Assembly (NCBI GenBank): GCA_052034585.1
Contig: JBPOIJ010000057.1
Span: forward strand, 186,001 to 250,000
Length of the DNA stretch: 64,000 nt
DNA from: Xiheimicrobium sp052034585
GTDB lineage: Bacteria; Myxococcota; Myxococcia; Myxococcales; Myxococcaceae
Direction: 5' to 3'
Positions 42,360 through 52,752 of the stretch are shown here, in pieces. The notes below the pieces were generated by a model. That model was not told the origin of the DNA. It saw only the letters and a list, made by a program, of their open reading frames with translations, and did no database searches. The stretch's first letter is position 1; each line of letters opens with the position of its first letter. A program made the translations under genes and the position numbers.

Positions 42360-43778
42360 TCAACGCACCGACGTCGCTGGCAGCACCCAGTCGCGATACC
42401 GAACCAACTCCGGCATCACCGAGAGCACGCGCGCCGCGCAGGCCTTTCCTGGCTCGGGCTGCCCGGCATAGGTGAGGACGTCGAAGCGGCCGATGCGCGT
42501 CGAGCCAACGGGCCCTCGCTCGATTCGTCCGTCGGCCCACACCAGCACGGCGGCGTTCTTCGGGTCGGTCTGCGCGTCGGCGAGGAGCGCGAGGGAAGGC
42601 GGCCGCCCGTCGCGACGCACGAACTGAGCCTGGGAGCGTGCCGCGTCGATCAGCACCTTGCCGCGCTCGCTCTCGAACACCCAGCTCACGGACCCGGCCG
42701 TGGCCACGACGAGCTTCCCGCCGTCGAGCACCTCGAGCTGATCGCGCATGAGCCCGCTCGAGAGCTCGTGCTGATGGGGCTCGGCCGACGGGTGCACGAC
42801 CACGACGCGCTTGCCCAAGCCGACCGCGATGACGCCGTTCGAGGTCGCCAGGTTGAGGACCAGTGGGAGCGGGCGTGGCACCTCGCCGAGGAGCACTTCG
42901 AGCCGCGCGACGCCGCGACTCGACACCCGTACGACCTCGAGCTTGGTGCCTCCGAAGGCCGCGAGGACGAGCTCGGTGTCGGTCGCCTTCACCGCGGCGA
43001 CCTCTCCTGCCGTCGACGCGAGCGGCCGTCCTCGCTCGTCGAGCGCGAACGCCTCGATGCCACCGGAGAACCGAAAGAGGTGCCCTCCGAAGTACTTCAC
43101 CCCAAAGGGAGCGGAGGCATCTCGCACAATCTCGGACCCGGAGACCGACAAGCCATCGCACAGCGGCACCGGCGAGACGACGAGCAGCTCCTTTCGGGTG
43201 CGGAGGTCGAACACCGCCAGGCGCTGGTCCTTCACCGCGATGGCGCGGGTGTCGTCGATGACGTGCTCGGGAAAACCCGGCACGTAGACCCTGGGCGAGT
43301 GGTCGCGCGTCGACTTGGGGATCCGAATGTTCGACTGCACACCCATCAGCCGGTCGACCACGTAGCCGTCGACGTCGAACTTCTCGTCGTCGGGGCCGGT
43401 GAGGAAGAAGCGGCCGGTCTCGACGACGAACTCGAGCGTTCCCACCTTCGGCATCATGAACCAGACACGACCCGGGCTGGCCTCGAGGCACGCCTCGTAT
43501 GGCACCACTGGTTGGAAGAACTCCGCGCGGCAGGCGTCGCTCATCGGCGCCAGCGGCAGCTTGGGGGGAGCCCGACCCTCGACGACCTCCTGCCAGACGG
43601 ACGCGACCTGGTCGGGGTCGAGCGCAGGCTCGGAGCAACCTTGAAAGGGCTCGAGCGAGGTCGGGAGGTTCGGCTCGGGCGGCTCGGTCGGAACGGTGAC
43701 GCAGCTCGCGAGCAGGCCGAGACACACGCCGCGCCACGAGGTCGGTACGACGGCGCTCGCTCGACCTCGCGCGTTCAC
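42360..43778 (-). CDS. Lipoprotein, beta-propeller-like
   Basis: The protein has 472 residues. The GTG at 43778 overlaps the stop of the upstream lipoprotein gene (GTGA) and gives a signal peptide with lipobox LLASC (MNARGRASAVVPTSW then GVCLGLLASC). The body contains repeated strand-rich segments (RLAVFDLRTRKELLVV, VIAVGLGKRVVVVHPS, SVSWVFESERGKVLID), typical of a WD40- or PQQ-like propeller. Residues in between are Cys- and Pro-containing. Function unknown. It is coupled to the Cys-rich lipoprotein, so the two may form a complex. Confidence 0.78.
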   Translation of the reverse strand: MNARGRASAVVPTSWRGVCLGLLASCVTVPTEPPEPNLPTSLEPFQGCSEPALDPDQVASVWQEVVEGRAPPKLPLAPMSDACRAEFFQPVVPYEACLEASPGRVWFMMPKVGTLEFVVETGRFFLTGPDDEKFDVDGYVVDRLMGVQSNIRIPKSTRDHSPRVYVPGFPEHVIDDTRAIAVKDQRLAVFDLRTRKELLVVSPVPLCDGLSVSGSEIVRDASAPFGVKYFGGHLFRFSGGIEAFALDERGRPLASTAGEVAAVKATDTELVLAAFGGTKLEVVRVSSRGVARLEVLLGEVPRPLPLVLNLATSNGVIAVGLGKRVVVVHPSAEPHQHELSSGLMRDQLEVLDGGKLVVATAGSVSWVFESERGKVLIDAARSQAQFVRRDGRPPSLALLADAQTDPKNAAVLVWADGRIERGPVGSTRIGRFDVLTYAGQPEPGKACAARVLSVMPELVRYRDWVLPATSVR

Positions 43779-44992
43779 GGGCTCAGGGTGTACGTCGGCG
43801 TGGTGGCGTCGAGCGCCGGGAAGGTGCCGGCGCGAACCTGCACGTGCGGTGGCGACGTCTGATTCGTCTTGTACAACTTCCCTCCGGTGCCGACGGCCTG
43901 GAAGAAGAGGTCGTATGAGCCCTGCGAGAGATAGGGGAAGAAGGTGCCCTGGCCGTTCGTCATGTCGTTGCACGGCACCTCGGCGCCAGCGTTCGGGTAG
44001 ACGAAGGCGCCCTGCGGCGTGCGGAGGTTCAGGAACATCGAGGTCACCCCGGCCTGCGTGCAGGTGAGGGTCTGGCTGCCGTCGCGGAAGCTCCACTTCA
44101 CTGGGAGCGAGCCCACGTCCCAGTCGAGGGTGACGGTGACGGGCGTGCTGGCGTTGGGCACGACTGGCACCTGCTGGCTCGCCTTGAAGTAGACGAAGCC
44201 GTTCGCGTCGGCTGCTGCGAGCGCGATGGTCGCCGAGCCAGTCAGGTTGGTGAGCCGCACGCCCGCGCCACTGGGCTCGCCCACCGAGCAGTTCTCCTCT
44301 CGCGTCGACCCGCCGTTCACGGTGACCTTCATCTTGGTGATGGTGGCCTGCGCGCAGGTGGGGTCGTTCGAGACGGAGAGCGGGGGGAACTTCCACTTGA
44401 TCAGCAGGTCTCCCGGCCCGGAGCTCATCACCGGCTCGAGCCGCACTGGCGCCGAGATGTCCTGATCGACCACCCGCAGCGAGGCGGTGCCGCGGAACTT
44501 GAGCGCGTTGGCGCCGTCACGGCCCTCGAGCGTCGCGGTGTACGAGCCCGCGGGGATGCCTTGCACCACGGCGCCGTCGGTCCCGGAGGTGTTGCACTGG
44601 ATTCGTTGGCTGCGCACCGAGGTGTTCGGCACGTTCACCGTCACCATCGAGACACCGGCCTGCGCGCAGGTCTGGCCAGCGAAGTTCCAGAGGAAGATGA
44701 CCGAGAAGGTCGGGCCCGCGACACCTCCCGACGTGCCGCCGCCCGCGCTCCCGCCTCCGGTGACGCCGCCGGCCGCTCCACCGCCCGCGCCCAAGCACAC
44801 GCCCGCGCTGCAGGTGCTCGTTTGAGGGCACGTGGTGCACGCCGCGCCTCGTGTTCCGCACTGCGCGTTCGTCGTCACTTCGACGCAGAGCCCGTTCGGC
44901 GCGCAGCAGCCGTTGCAGTTGTTCGCCGTGCAGTGGTTGTACGGACCGCAGCCCACGAAACCCAGAGCGAGGAGGAAGAAAAGGAACCGCAT
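43775..44992 (-). CDS. Cys-rich lipoprotein
   Basis: The protein has 405 residues. The ATG at 44992 follows GGAGACC, and the signal MRFLFFLLALGFVGC has lipobox FVGC. Next is a Cys-rich segment (CTANNCNGCCAPNGLC, CTTCPQTSTCSAGVC), about 14 Cys in 75 residues, then a Gly/Ala-rich linker and at least three Ig/fibronectin-like repeats with paired Cys (FLWNFAGQTCAQAGVSMV, WKFPPLSVSNDPTCAQATI, WSFRDGSQTLTCTQAGV). The repeats share a W-x-F ... CxQAxV pattern. This looks like a surface adhesin or carbohydrate-binding type protein, without a specific family match. It is coupled to the next lipoprotein gene. Confidence 0.8.
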   Translation of the reverse strand: MRFLFFLLALGFVGCGPYNHCTANNCNGCCAPNGLCVEVTTNAQCGTRGAACTTCPQTSTCSAGVCLGAGGGAAGGVTGGGSAGGGTSGGVAGPTFSVIFLWNFAGQTCAQAGVSMVTVNVPNTSVRSQRIQCNTSGTDGAVVQGIPAGSYTATLEGRDGANALKFRGTASLRVVDQDISAPVRLEPVMSSGPGDLLIKWKFPPLSVSNDPTCAQATITKMKVTVNGGSTREENCSVGEPSGAGVRLTNLTGSATIALAAADANGFVYFKASQQVPVVPNASTPVTVTLDWDVGSLPVKWSFRDGSQTLTCTQAGVTSMFLNLRTPQGAFVYPNAGAEVPCNDMTNGQGTFFPYLSQGSYDLFFQAVGTGGKLYKTNQTSPPHVQVRAGTFPALDATTPTYTLSP

Positions 44993-45192
44993 GGTGGGTC
45001 TCCAAAACGGCGGGAAATGAACTCGACCCACCTGACGAAAAGCTAACCCGTCCTATTCATTCAGGGTCGGAGGTTGTCCTACCCCGCTGATCCATCCTCC
45101 TGCTGACCGATGTTCTGAAAAGTGGGCTCGACCGATACTTCTTCACGAACCCGAACACCCCGCTTCGCCGCGGGCCTACCAAGGAGCACCAC

Positions 45193-45462
45193 ATGAAGAA
45201 GCTGAACAAGAAGCAGATGATGAAGAAGGCCCGCGGTCAGGGCATGACCGAGTACATCATCATCGTGGCCCTCATCGCCATCGCGGCCATCGGCGTCATC
45301 ACCCTCTTCGGCGACAACATTCGTAAGCTGTTCGGCGCTTCGGCCGACGCCCTCGCCGGCGAAGAGTCGGTGACCCCGGCCACCAAGACGTTCAAGGCCG
45401 CTGGCGTCGACACCAAGAAGACCCTGTCGACCTTCGGCGAGAAGAACAACGCGAACTACTGA
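45193..45462 (+). CDS. Flp-type pilin
   Basis: The protein has 89 residues after a strong AAGGAG site. The N-terminal leader is Lys-rich (MKKLNKKQMMKKARGQG), with the cleavage site before MTEYIIIVALIAIAAIGVI, the class III (Flp/Tad) signal where the first mature residues run into the hydrophobic helix. The helix is followed by a short soluble tail (DNIRKLFGASADALAGEES). Flp pilins assemble into type IVb/Tad pili. No Tad secretion gene lies nearby, so this is an orphan pilin locus. A hairpin terminator follows directly, suggesting a monocistronic, highly expressed gene; its codon use is notably lysine-AAG rich. Confidence 0.85.
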   Translation: MKKLNKKQMMKKARGQGMTEYIIIVALIAIAAIGVITLFGDNIRKLFGASADALAGEESVTPATKTFKAAGVDTKKTLSTFGEKNNANY

Positions 45463-45485
45463 GTTCGTTCGTCGCCGTTCCCTGT

Positions 45486-45525
45486 CGGGGTCCACTGCTC
45501 GCGCGGTGGGCCCCGATTGCTTTTT
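45486..45525 (+). terminator. Rho-independent terminator after the Flp pilin
   Basis: CGGGGTCCAC (45486-45495) and GTGGGCCCCG (45506-45515) pair over 10 positions with one G-T wobble, leaving a 10-base loop, and a run of five T follows at 45521-45525. It is the clearest intrinsic terminator in the window and sits between the pilin and polB. Confidence 0.85.
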
Positions 45526-45529
45526 CACG

Positions 45530-45535
45530 TAAGTC
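45530..45535 (+). promoter_or_regulatory. Candidate -10 for polB
   Basis: TAAGTC ends 6 bases before the GTG start at 45542 and begins only 4 bases after the T-run of the pilin terminator. No ribosome binding site is present, which fits a leaderless polB transcript. Confidence 0.35.
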
Positions 45536-45541
45536 GCGAGC

Positions 45542-47851
45542 GTGAACGCGAGCACCGGCTTCCTCCTCACGGTCGAGTGGCGCGACACCTCGAAGGGCGT
45601 CGAGTTGGTGCTGTGGGCGGCGACTCCGGACGGGCCAGTTCGCGCGCGCGTGACTGGGCAAGAAGCGGTGATGTTCGTGCGGCGGGAAGAGCAGCTGGCG
45701 AGCGGCCGGCGCGTTCCCAAGCCGCTGCAGACGAGAGACCATCTCCCCGTCGACGCGGTGTACTTCACCAGCCAGCGCGCCTTGGTCGCCGAGCGAGAAC
45801 GGCTGCGCGCGGAGGGCGGGCTCACCTTCGAGGCCGACCTCAAGCCGTCGAACCGCTTCACCATGGAGCGCTTTCTCCGCGGCGGCGTCGCGTTTCATGG
45901 CGTGCCTCAGGCGCGTGAGGGCTTCCTCGAGGTGAACGAGCCGCAGGTCGTCGCCGCGGACGTGAAGGTGGCGTTGCGGGCGCTCTCGCTCGACGTCGAG
46001 ACCGATGGGTGGGACGGCGCCCTTCTCTCGGTGGCGCTCGCCGCCGACGGACTCGAGCACGTCTTCCTGATGCGGCCCTCGGAGGAGCCAGCACCGCCAG
46101 GGCGCTCTCATTTCACCGAGGAGAAGGCGCTCCTCGAGGCGGTCTTCGCCGAAGTGCGGCGGTTCGACCCCGACGCGCTGCTGGGCTGGAACGTCGTCGA
46201 CTTCGACTTGCGGGTGCTCCAGACGCGGGCGCACGCGAACGACCTGTCCTTCTCCATCGGACGAGCGGGTGAGTCGGCGCGGGTGCTCGACCGAGACTCG
46301 CCTGGGTCGGTCGCCATCGCGCGCGTGCCAGGCCGCGTGGTGCTCGACGGCATCGCCACCTTGAAGAACGCCTCGATGGCCTTCGAGCGCTACACGCTGG
46401 AGGTCGTCGCCCAGAAGCTCCTCGGCCGCGGGAAGACCTTCGTGGGCAACACGCTCGAAGAAGTGCGCCGGCTGTACCGGGAGGATCCCGCCAGGCTCGC
46501 GGCCTACAACCTCGAAGACGCGCGGCTGGTGCGAGACATCTTCTCCCAGGCGAGGCTCATCGAGTTCCTCGTCGCGCGCTCCAAGTTGACCGGGCTGCTG
46601 CTCGATCGACAGGGCGGCTCGGTGGCCGCGTTCGACAACGTGTACCTGCCTCGGCTGCACCGGCGCGGCTACGTGGCGCCCGACGTCGGTGGCGTCACCA
46701 GCACTGCGTCGCCCGGTGGGCACGTGCTCGAGAGCGTGCCGGGCTTCTTCACCAACGTCGTCTCCTTCGACTTCCGCTCGCTGTACCCGAGCATCATCCG
46801 TACGTTTCAGATCGATCCACTCGGGCTCTGGGAGCCTGGCGACGATCCCATCGGTGGCTTCGAAGGCGCGCGGTTCGCGAGGGCGGGCGCGATCCTCCCG
46901 GAGATCATCTCGACGCTGCACCACGAGCGGACGCGGGCGAGGGAGGCGGGAGACGAGACCCTGTCGACGGCGATCAAGATCCTGATGAACTCGTTCTACG
47001 GCGTACTGGGCACGCCGGGCTCGCGGTTCTTCGATGCGCGGCTCGCGTCGTCCATCACCCGGCGCGGGCATGAGATCATCGAGCGCTCCAAGGGCTTCTT
47101 CGAGAGCAAGGGCCTCAAGGTCATCTACGGCGACACCGACTCGCTCTTCGTCGCGTTCGACGCGGGGCTCGAGACGGCGGCCGTGCGCGAGCGTGGAGCG
47201 ACGTTGGCCGCCGAGGCGAACGCGTTCTGGAGCGAGGCGGTTCGCGCCGAGCATCGGCTGGAGAGCTTCCTCGAGCTGCGCCTCGACGCGGTGTACGCGA
47301 AGTTCCTGATGCCGACGCTGCGACACTCCGAGCGCGGCTCGAAGAAGCGCTACGCCGGCTTGTCGGTGACCGAGCGCGGCGCGAGCAAGCTCGTGGTGCG
47401 CGGGCTCGAAGCGGTGCGCACCGATTGGACCGAGCTCGCCCGTGAAGCGCAGCGTGAGCTCTTGCGACGGGTGTTCGCGGGAGAGCCGTGGAAGGAGTGG
47501 CTCCTCGAGCTGCGCGGCAAGGTGGAGCGCGGCGAGGTGCTGGAGCAGCTCGTCTACCGCAAGCGTCTGCGCCGAGCGCCGGCCGAGTACGACGCCAACG
47601 CGCCCCACGTGCAGGCGGCGAGGCAGTTGGCCGAGGAAGACGACGACGAGCAGCCGCGCTCGGAGGTCGAGTACCTCATCACCACTCGTGGGCCGCAGCC
47701 GGTCTCCCAGCGCACCGCGCCCATCGACGTCGAGCACTACCTCGACAAGCAGCTCGGGCCCGCGGTCGACGTGGTGCTCATCCCGCTGGGAACGTCGTGG
47801 GAACGACTGGCTGGCCGGCAGCTGTGGCTCTTCGGCGAAGGCGAGCTCTGA
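45542..47851 (+). CDS. polB: DNA polymerase II (family B)
   Basis: The protein has 769 residues, close to E. coli Pol II (783). The proofreading exonuclease motifs are LSLDVETDG (Exo I), GWNVVDFDL (Exo II) and AYNLEDARL (Exo III). Polymerase motif A is FDFRSLYPSIIRTF, motif B is ILMNSFYGVLGTPGSRFF and motif C is YGDTDSLFV, which carries the catalytic Asp pair. The lines around motifs A and B match Pol II rather than archaeal family B. Pol II is an accessory, translesion-capable repair polymerase. All catalytic residues are present. The GTG start is supported by the promoter-like hexamer. Confidence 0.96.
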   Translation: MNASTGFLLTVEWRDTSKGVELVLWAATPDGPVRARVTGQEAVMFVRREEQLASGRRVPKPLQTRDHLPVDAVYFTSQRALVAERERLRAEGGLTFEADLKPSNRFTMERFLRGGVAFHGVPQAREGFLEVNEPQVVAADVKVALRALSLDVETDGWDGALLSVALAADGLEHVFLMRPSEEPAPPGRSHFTEEKALLEAVFAEVRRFDPDALLGWNVVDFDLRVLQTRAHANDLSFSIGRAGESARVLDRDSPGSVAIARVPGRVVLDGIATLKNASMAFERYTLEVVAQKLLGRGKTFVGNTLEEVRRLYREDPARLAAYNLEDARLVRDIFSQARLIEFLVARSKLTGLLLDRQGGSVAAFDNVYLPRLHRRGYVAPDVGGVTSTASPGGHVLESVPGFFTNVVSFDFRSLYPSIIRTFQIDPLGLWEPGDDPIGGFEGARFARAGAILPEIISTLHHERTRAREAGDETLSTAIKILMNSFYGVLGTPGSRFFDARLASSITRRGHEIIERSKGFFESKGLKVIYGDTDSLFVAFDAGLETAAVRERGATLAAEANAFWSEAVRAEHRLESFLELRLDAVYAKFLMPTLRHSERGSKKRYAGLSVTERGASKLVVRGLEAVRTDWTELAREAQRELLRRVFAGEPWKEWLLELRGKVERGEVLEQLVYRKRLRRAPAEYDANAPHVQAARQLAEEDDDEQPRSEVEYLITTRGPQPVSQRTAPIDVEHYLDKQLGPAVDVVLIPLGTSWERLAGRQLWLFGEGEL

Positions 47852-47863
47852 CGCGCGCGTCGC

Positions 47864-47994
47864 TCACTCGTGCGTGCCCCACTCGCAGAGGAAGGTCGCG
47901 CCTGGTGCTTCGAGCCGCAGCCGAGGAGTGATGCGCGCGCCGTACCCGCGAAGGACCAACGCCTCGACGAACGAATCGAAGAGACGCCGCTGAG

Positions 47995-47998
<4 letters not shown>
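47864..47998 (-). CDS. Short hypothetical protein coupled to the SohB-like peptidase
   Basis: A 44-residue frame (MTQRRLFDSFVEALVLRGYG to CEWGTHE) starts with an ATG that overlaps the stop of the sohB gene (ATGA). This overlap is the typical form of a real coupled gene. It is basic-neutral with an amphipathic helix, no signal peptide and no known motif. It would be missed by a length cutoff. Confidence 0.5.
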
Positions 47999-49023
<1,025 letters not shown>

Positions 49024-49030
49024 TCGATGA

Positions 49031-49036
49031 GGGCTA
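49031..49036 (-). promoter_or_regulatory. Candidate -10 for sohB
   Basis: GGGC-TAGCCC lies 7 bases upstream of the sohB ATG, without a ribosome binding site. This is a weaker match, included because of the repeated pattern. Confidence 0.25.
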
Positions 49037-49126
49037 GCCCGGCCGATGCGTGTCCGCCACGATGTTCGACCCACCGAATGAGGAGCCGAGGTTTCCCCAC
49101 CCGAACGAGAGGGGCATGCTCACGAG

Positions 49127-49399
49127 ATGGAATGGACGCTCGTTCAGCTCGACATTGCCGTGGTGAGCGGGAGCCCCGAGACCGAGCGCGCCATCGAGCA
49201 CTACAGGCGAGAGGCCGATCTGGTCGAGCGACACTCCCTCGCCCACTGGCGGCGGGTGGCGAAGGCGCTTCGACCGACGGAGCTCGACGAGATCGACGCG
49301 TGCATCGCCGCCTCGGAGCGCTCCACGCAGATTCGTGCCTGGATCGACGGCCCGGACGCTGAGCTGACCGAGGCATTGATCAGCGACGCGCTCTTCTGA
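49127..49399 (+). CDS. Small hypothetical protein
   Basis: The protein has 90 residues, mostly helical (ERAIEHYRREADLVERHSLAHWRRVAKAL), with an N-terminal strand. No signal peptide or membrane segment. It ends 20 bases before the POT transporter start and in the same direction, so it may be co-transcribed. I do not recognise it. It could be a regulator or simply an uncharacterised small protein. Confidence 0.55.
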   Translation: MEWTLVQLDIAVVSGSPETERAIEHYRREADLVERHSLAHWRRVAKALRPTELDEIDACIAASERSTQIRAWIDGPDAELTEALISDALF

Positions 49400-49407
49400 C
49401 CTTGTGC

Positions 49408-49413
49408 TACGAG
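49408..49413 (+). promoter_or_regulatory. Candidate extended -10 for the POT transporter gene
   Basis: TTGTGC-TACGAG ends 6 bases before the GTG at 49420. The preceding TTGTGC is identical to that before the lipoprotein gene at 54297. Confidence 0.38.
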
Positions 49414-49419
49414 CGCCCG

Positions 49420-50895
49420 GTGACCAACCCCGCCGCTTCGACCGAGCTCGAGAAGATCCAGACGTTCGAAGGGAAGTACCCCCGCCAGATCTGGTCTCTC
49501 TTCTTCTCCGAGATGTGGGAGCGGTTCAGCTTCTACGGCATGCGCGGCATGTTGACGTACTTCATCGTCGACCAACTGCTGATGACCGAGAAGGTCGCCA
49601 ACCTGCAGTACGGCGCCATTCAAGCGTTCGTCTACGCCTTCACCTTCATCGGTGGCCTCTTCGCCGACAAGATCCTCGGCTTCCGCAAGTCGCTCTTCTG
49701 GGGAGGCGCGCTGATGATCGCCGGCAGCCTCGTGCTCGCGGTGAACCCGCAGAAGCTCTTCTTCGTCGGCATCGCCTTCAACATCGTCGGCACCGGCTTT
49801 TTCAAACCAAACATCTCGACGATGGTCGGTTCGCTGTACAAAGATGGAGACCATCGCCGCGACGCCGGGTTCTCGCTGTTCTATTCTGGCATCAACATTG
49901 GCGCGCTCCTGGGCGGCTACATTCCCATCGCGGTCGGCAAGGACTACTCCTGGAACCTCGCCTTCGGCCTGACCGCCGTGGTGATGACGGTCGGCGTCGC
50001 CTGGTTCGGAGTGACCCGAAGGCACCTCGGGCCCATCGGGCTGCAGCCTCCGCAGACGGCGAAGTGGCCGGAGTACGCGACCTACGCCGGCACGCTGCTC
50101 GTGATTCCGGTGCTGATGACGATGGTGTCCCAGACCGACCTCACCGACTATTTCATGTACACGATTGGGCCACTCACCCTCGTCTATGTCGGGTGGGAGA
50201 TGACGCGCTTCTCGCCCGACGAGCGCAAGAAGCTCATGGCCGCGATGGTGTTCGTCATCTTCAGCATCATCTTCTGGGCCTTCTTCGAGCAGTCGGGCGG
50301 CTCGCTGGCGCTCTTCGCCAAGAACAACCTCCACGAGAGCATCGTCGGCGTTCACCTCGACCCGAACGGCGTGAACAACGCCGCCAACTCGCTCTTCGTC
50401 ATCATCTTCGCGCCGCTGCTCGGCCTCGTCTGGGTCGCGATGGCGGCCCGCAAGCTCGAGCCCAACACGGTGGTGAAGTTCGGTCTCGGCTTCCTCTTCC
50501 TCGCCGCTGCGTTCGGCACCTTCTACGCGACCCGCTTCTTCGACGACGGCACCGGCAAGACGTCGCTCGGCATCTTCACCCTCGCCTACTTCGTCATCAC
50601 CTTCGGTGAGCTCTGCCTCTCGCCCATCGGGCTCTCCATCATGACGAAGCTGTCACCGCCCAAGCTGCAAGGCGTGATGATGGGCATGTGGTTCCTCGCG
50701 AGCGCGTACGGGCAGTACGTCGCCGGCCTCCTCGGCGCGGGAATGACGAGCCCCGCGGAGAACGCGACCGCCAGCGACAAGCTCCTCTCGTACACCGCCG
50801 GCTATCAACAGCTCGCCGTCTACGCGCTCATCGCCGGAGTGGTGCTCATCGCCATCTCGCCGCTCGTGCGCAGGCTGATGGGCGACGTGAAGTAG
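49420..50895 (+). CDS. POT/PTR-family proton-coupled peptide transporter
   Basis: The protein has 491 residues, starting at GTG 49420; a TTG at 49402 overlaps the promoter-like hexamer. It has the POT signature near the N-terminus, EMWERFSFYGMRGML (ExxERFxYYG), plus FSLFYSGINIGALLGGYIP, the FYxxINxG motif of helix 5. About 12-14 hydrophobic helices span the sequence. POT transporters import di- and tripeptides with protons. This fits a predatory or saprophytic life with secreted proteases. All conserved proton-coupling positions seem present. Confidence 0.94.
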   Translation: MTNPAASTELEKIQTFEGKYPRQIWSLFFSEMWERFSFYGMRGMLTYFIVDQLLMTEKVANLQYGAIQAFVYAFTFIGGLFADKILGFRKSLFWGGALMIAGSLVLAVNPQKLFFVGIAFNIVGTGFFKPNISTMVGSLYKDGDHRRDAGFSLFYSGINIGALLGGYIPIAVGKDYSWNLAFGLTAVVMTVGVAWFGVTRRHLGPIGLQPPQTAKWPEYATYAGTLLVIPVLMTMVSQTDLTDYFMYTIGPLTLVYVGWEMTRFSPDERKKLMAAMVFVIFSIIFWAFFEQSGGSLALFAKNNLHESIVGVHLDPNGVNNAANSLFVIIFAPLLGLVWVAMAARKLEPNTVVKFGLGFLFLAAAFGTFYATRFFDDGTGKTSLGIFTLAYFVITFGELCLSPIGLSIMTKLSPPKLQGVMMGMWFLASAYGQYVAGLLGAGMTSPAENATASDKLLSYTAGYQQLAVYALIAGVVLIAISPLVRRLMGDVK

Positions 50896-50898
50896 CGC

Positions 50899-51711
<813 letters not shown>

Positions 51712-51808
51712 GGAGGCGCCCGCCAGCAGCAACCGTACCAGCCACCTCCTCCCACCCATGAAGTGAGTTGCTTCCTCAGCGACGAGCGCGCAGAAGGCCG
51801 CGACCCTC

Positions 51809-52633
51809 ATGCCCCGCCTCCTCGCCGTCGATTTGGATGGAACCTTGCTGGACCGCTCGGGCAAGCCTCACGAAGAAGACGTGCGCGCGCTGCGAGCCGC
51901 GAAGGACGCGGGCGTCGTCGTCACCATCGTCACCGGCCGACTCCACTCGGGCACCCAGCCAGCGGCGCTCGCGGCGGGCCTCGACGGACCGCTCGGCTGC
52001 GCCGATGGTTCGCACCTGGTGATGACGAATGGCGAGACGCTCCAGCACAGCACCATCAACGGCGCGGCGGCGCTGCGACTGCGAGAAGGCCTCGCCGAAC
52101 ACGACGTCGCAACCTTCGTCTTCAATCACGACACCATTCTCCACGACGACGCCGGCGCCGACTTCGTTCGCTACGTGAGCACCTGGTCGCCCAAGCTCGA
52201 GCGCCTCGACGACGTGCTCACCCACTCGCAGTGGAGCCACGAGCGAGGCGTCACCGCGGTCGTGGGTGTCGCACCGGAGCAGCAGATCAGCCGCATCGTC
52301 AGCTTGATCCGCGAGGAACTGCACCACGTCGCGCAGGTGCTCTCCTTTCCGCTCGGCGCAACCGGCACCTGGGCGGTGCTCACCCGCTCGAAGGGCATCG
52401 ACAAGGGCACCGCGCTCGACTTCATCGCTCAGCGCGCCGGCATCGCACGCGCCGACACGGTGGCGGTCGGAGATTGGCTCAACGACCTCCCGCTCTTCCG
52501 TGCGGCCGGCCGGTCGTTCGCGATGGGCCAGGCACCGGCCGAGGTGAAGGCGGCGGCGACCGACGTGCTCCAAGAGACCGCGGAGCAAGGCGGCGGCATC
52601 GCCCGAGTGGTGCGCGACCTCTTCGGCGTGTGA
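51809..52633 (+). CDS. Cof-type HAD-superfamily phosphatase
   Basis: The protein has 274 residues. Motif I is DLDGTLLD (8-15), with two catalytic Asp; motif II is VTIVTGR; the cap domain is of the C2 type; motif III lies around SKGIDKGTALDFI; motif IV is GDWLNDLPLF. Cof-type HADs dephosphorylate sugar phosphates, nucleotides or flavins. Nothing nearby narrows the substrate. It faces the endonuclease-like gene at their 5' ends, with about 97 bases between the chosen starts. No promoter-like hexamer was seen before the ATG. Confidence 0.92.
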   Translation: MPRLLAVDLDGTLLDRSGKPHEEDVRALRAAKDAGVVVTIVTGRLHSGTQPAALAAGLDGPLGCADGSHLVMTNGETLQHSTINGAAALRLREGLAEHDVATFVFNHDTILHDDAGADFVRYVSTWSPKLERLDDVLTHSQWSHERGVTAVVGVAPEQQISRIVSLIREELHHVAQVLSFPLGATGTWAVLTRSKGIDKGTALDFIAQRAGIARADTVAVGDWLNDLPLFRAAGRSFAMGQAPAEVKAAATDVLQETAEQGGGIARVVRDLFGV

Positions 52634-52740
52634 GCGCTGATCATTCGGTTTGCACGCTCTGGGCGTCTTGCGAATCGGCGCACCTCGAAACGTTGGGAGC
52701 GAGGCGCCTCGGGAGTCGGAACGCGCTCCGCCGGTTCGAG

Positions 52741-52746
52741 TAGGGT
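52741..52746 (+). promoter_or_regulatory. Candidate -10 for the PAP2/desaturase gene
   Basis: TAGGGT (TAnnnT) ends 6 bases before the GTG at 52753, without a ribosome binding site. The identical hexamer precedes the YhhQ-like gene. Confidence 0.4.
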
Positions 52747-52752
52747 GCGCCC

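Noticed and set aside
38530..42471. A 1313-codon open frame on the plus strand, antisense to the M48-type gene
   Set aside because: The translation is Arg/His/Val/Gly/Glu-rich without domains or signals, as expected for the antisense frame of a GC-rich gene. The minus strand has clear zinc motifs and helices.
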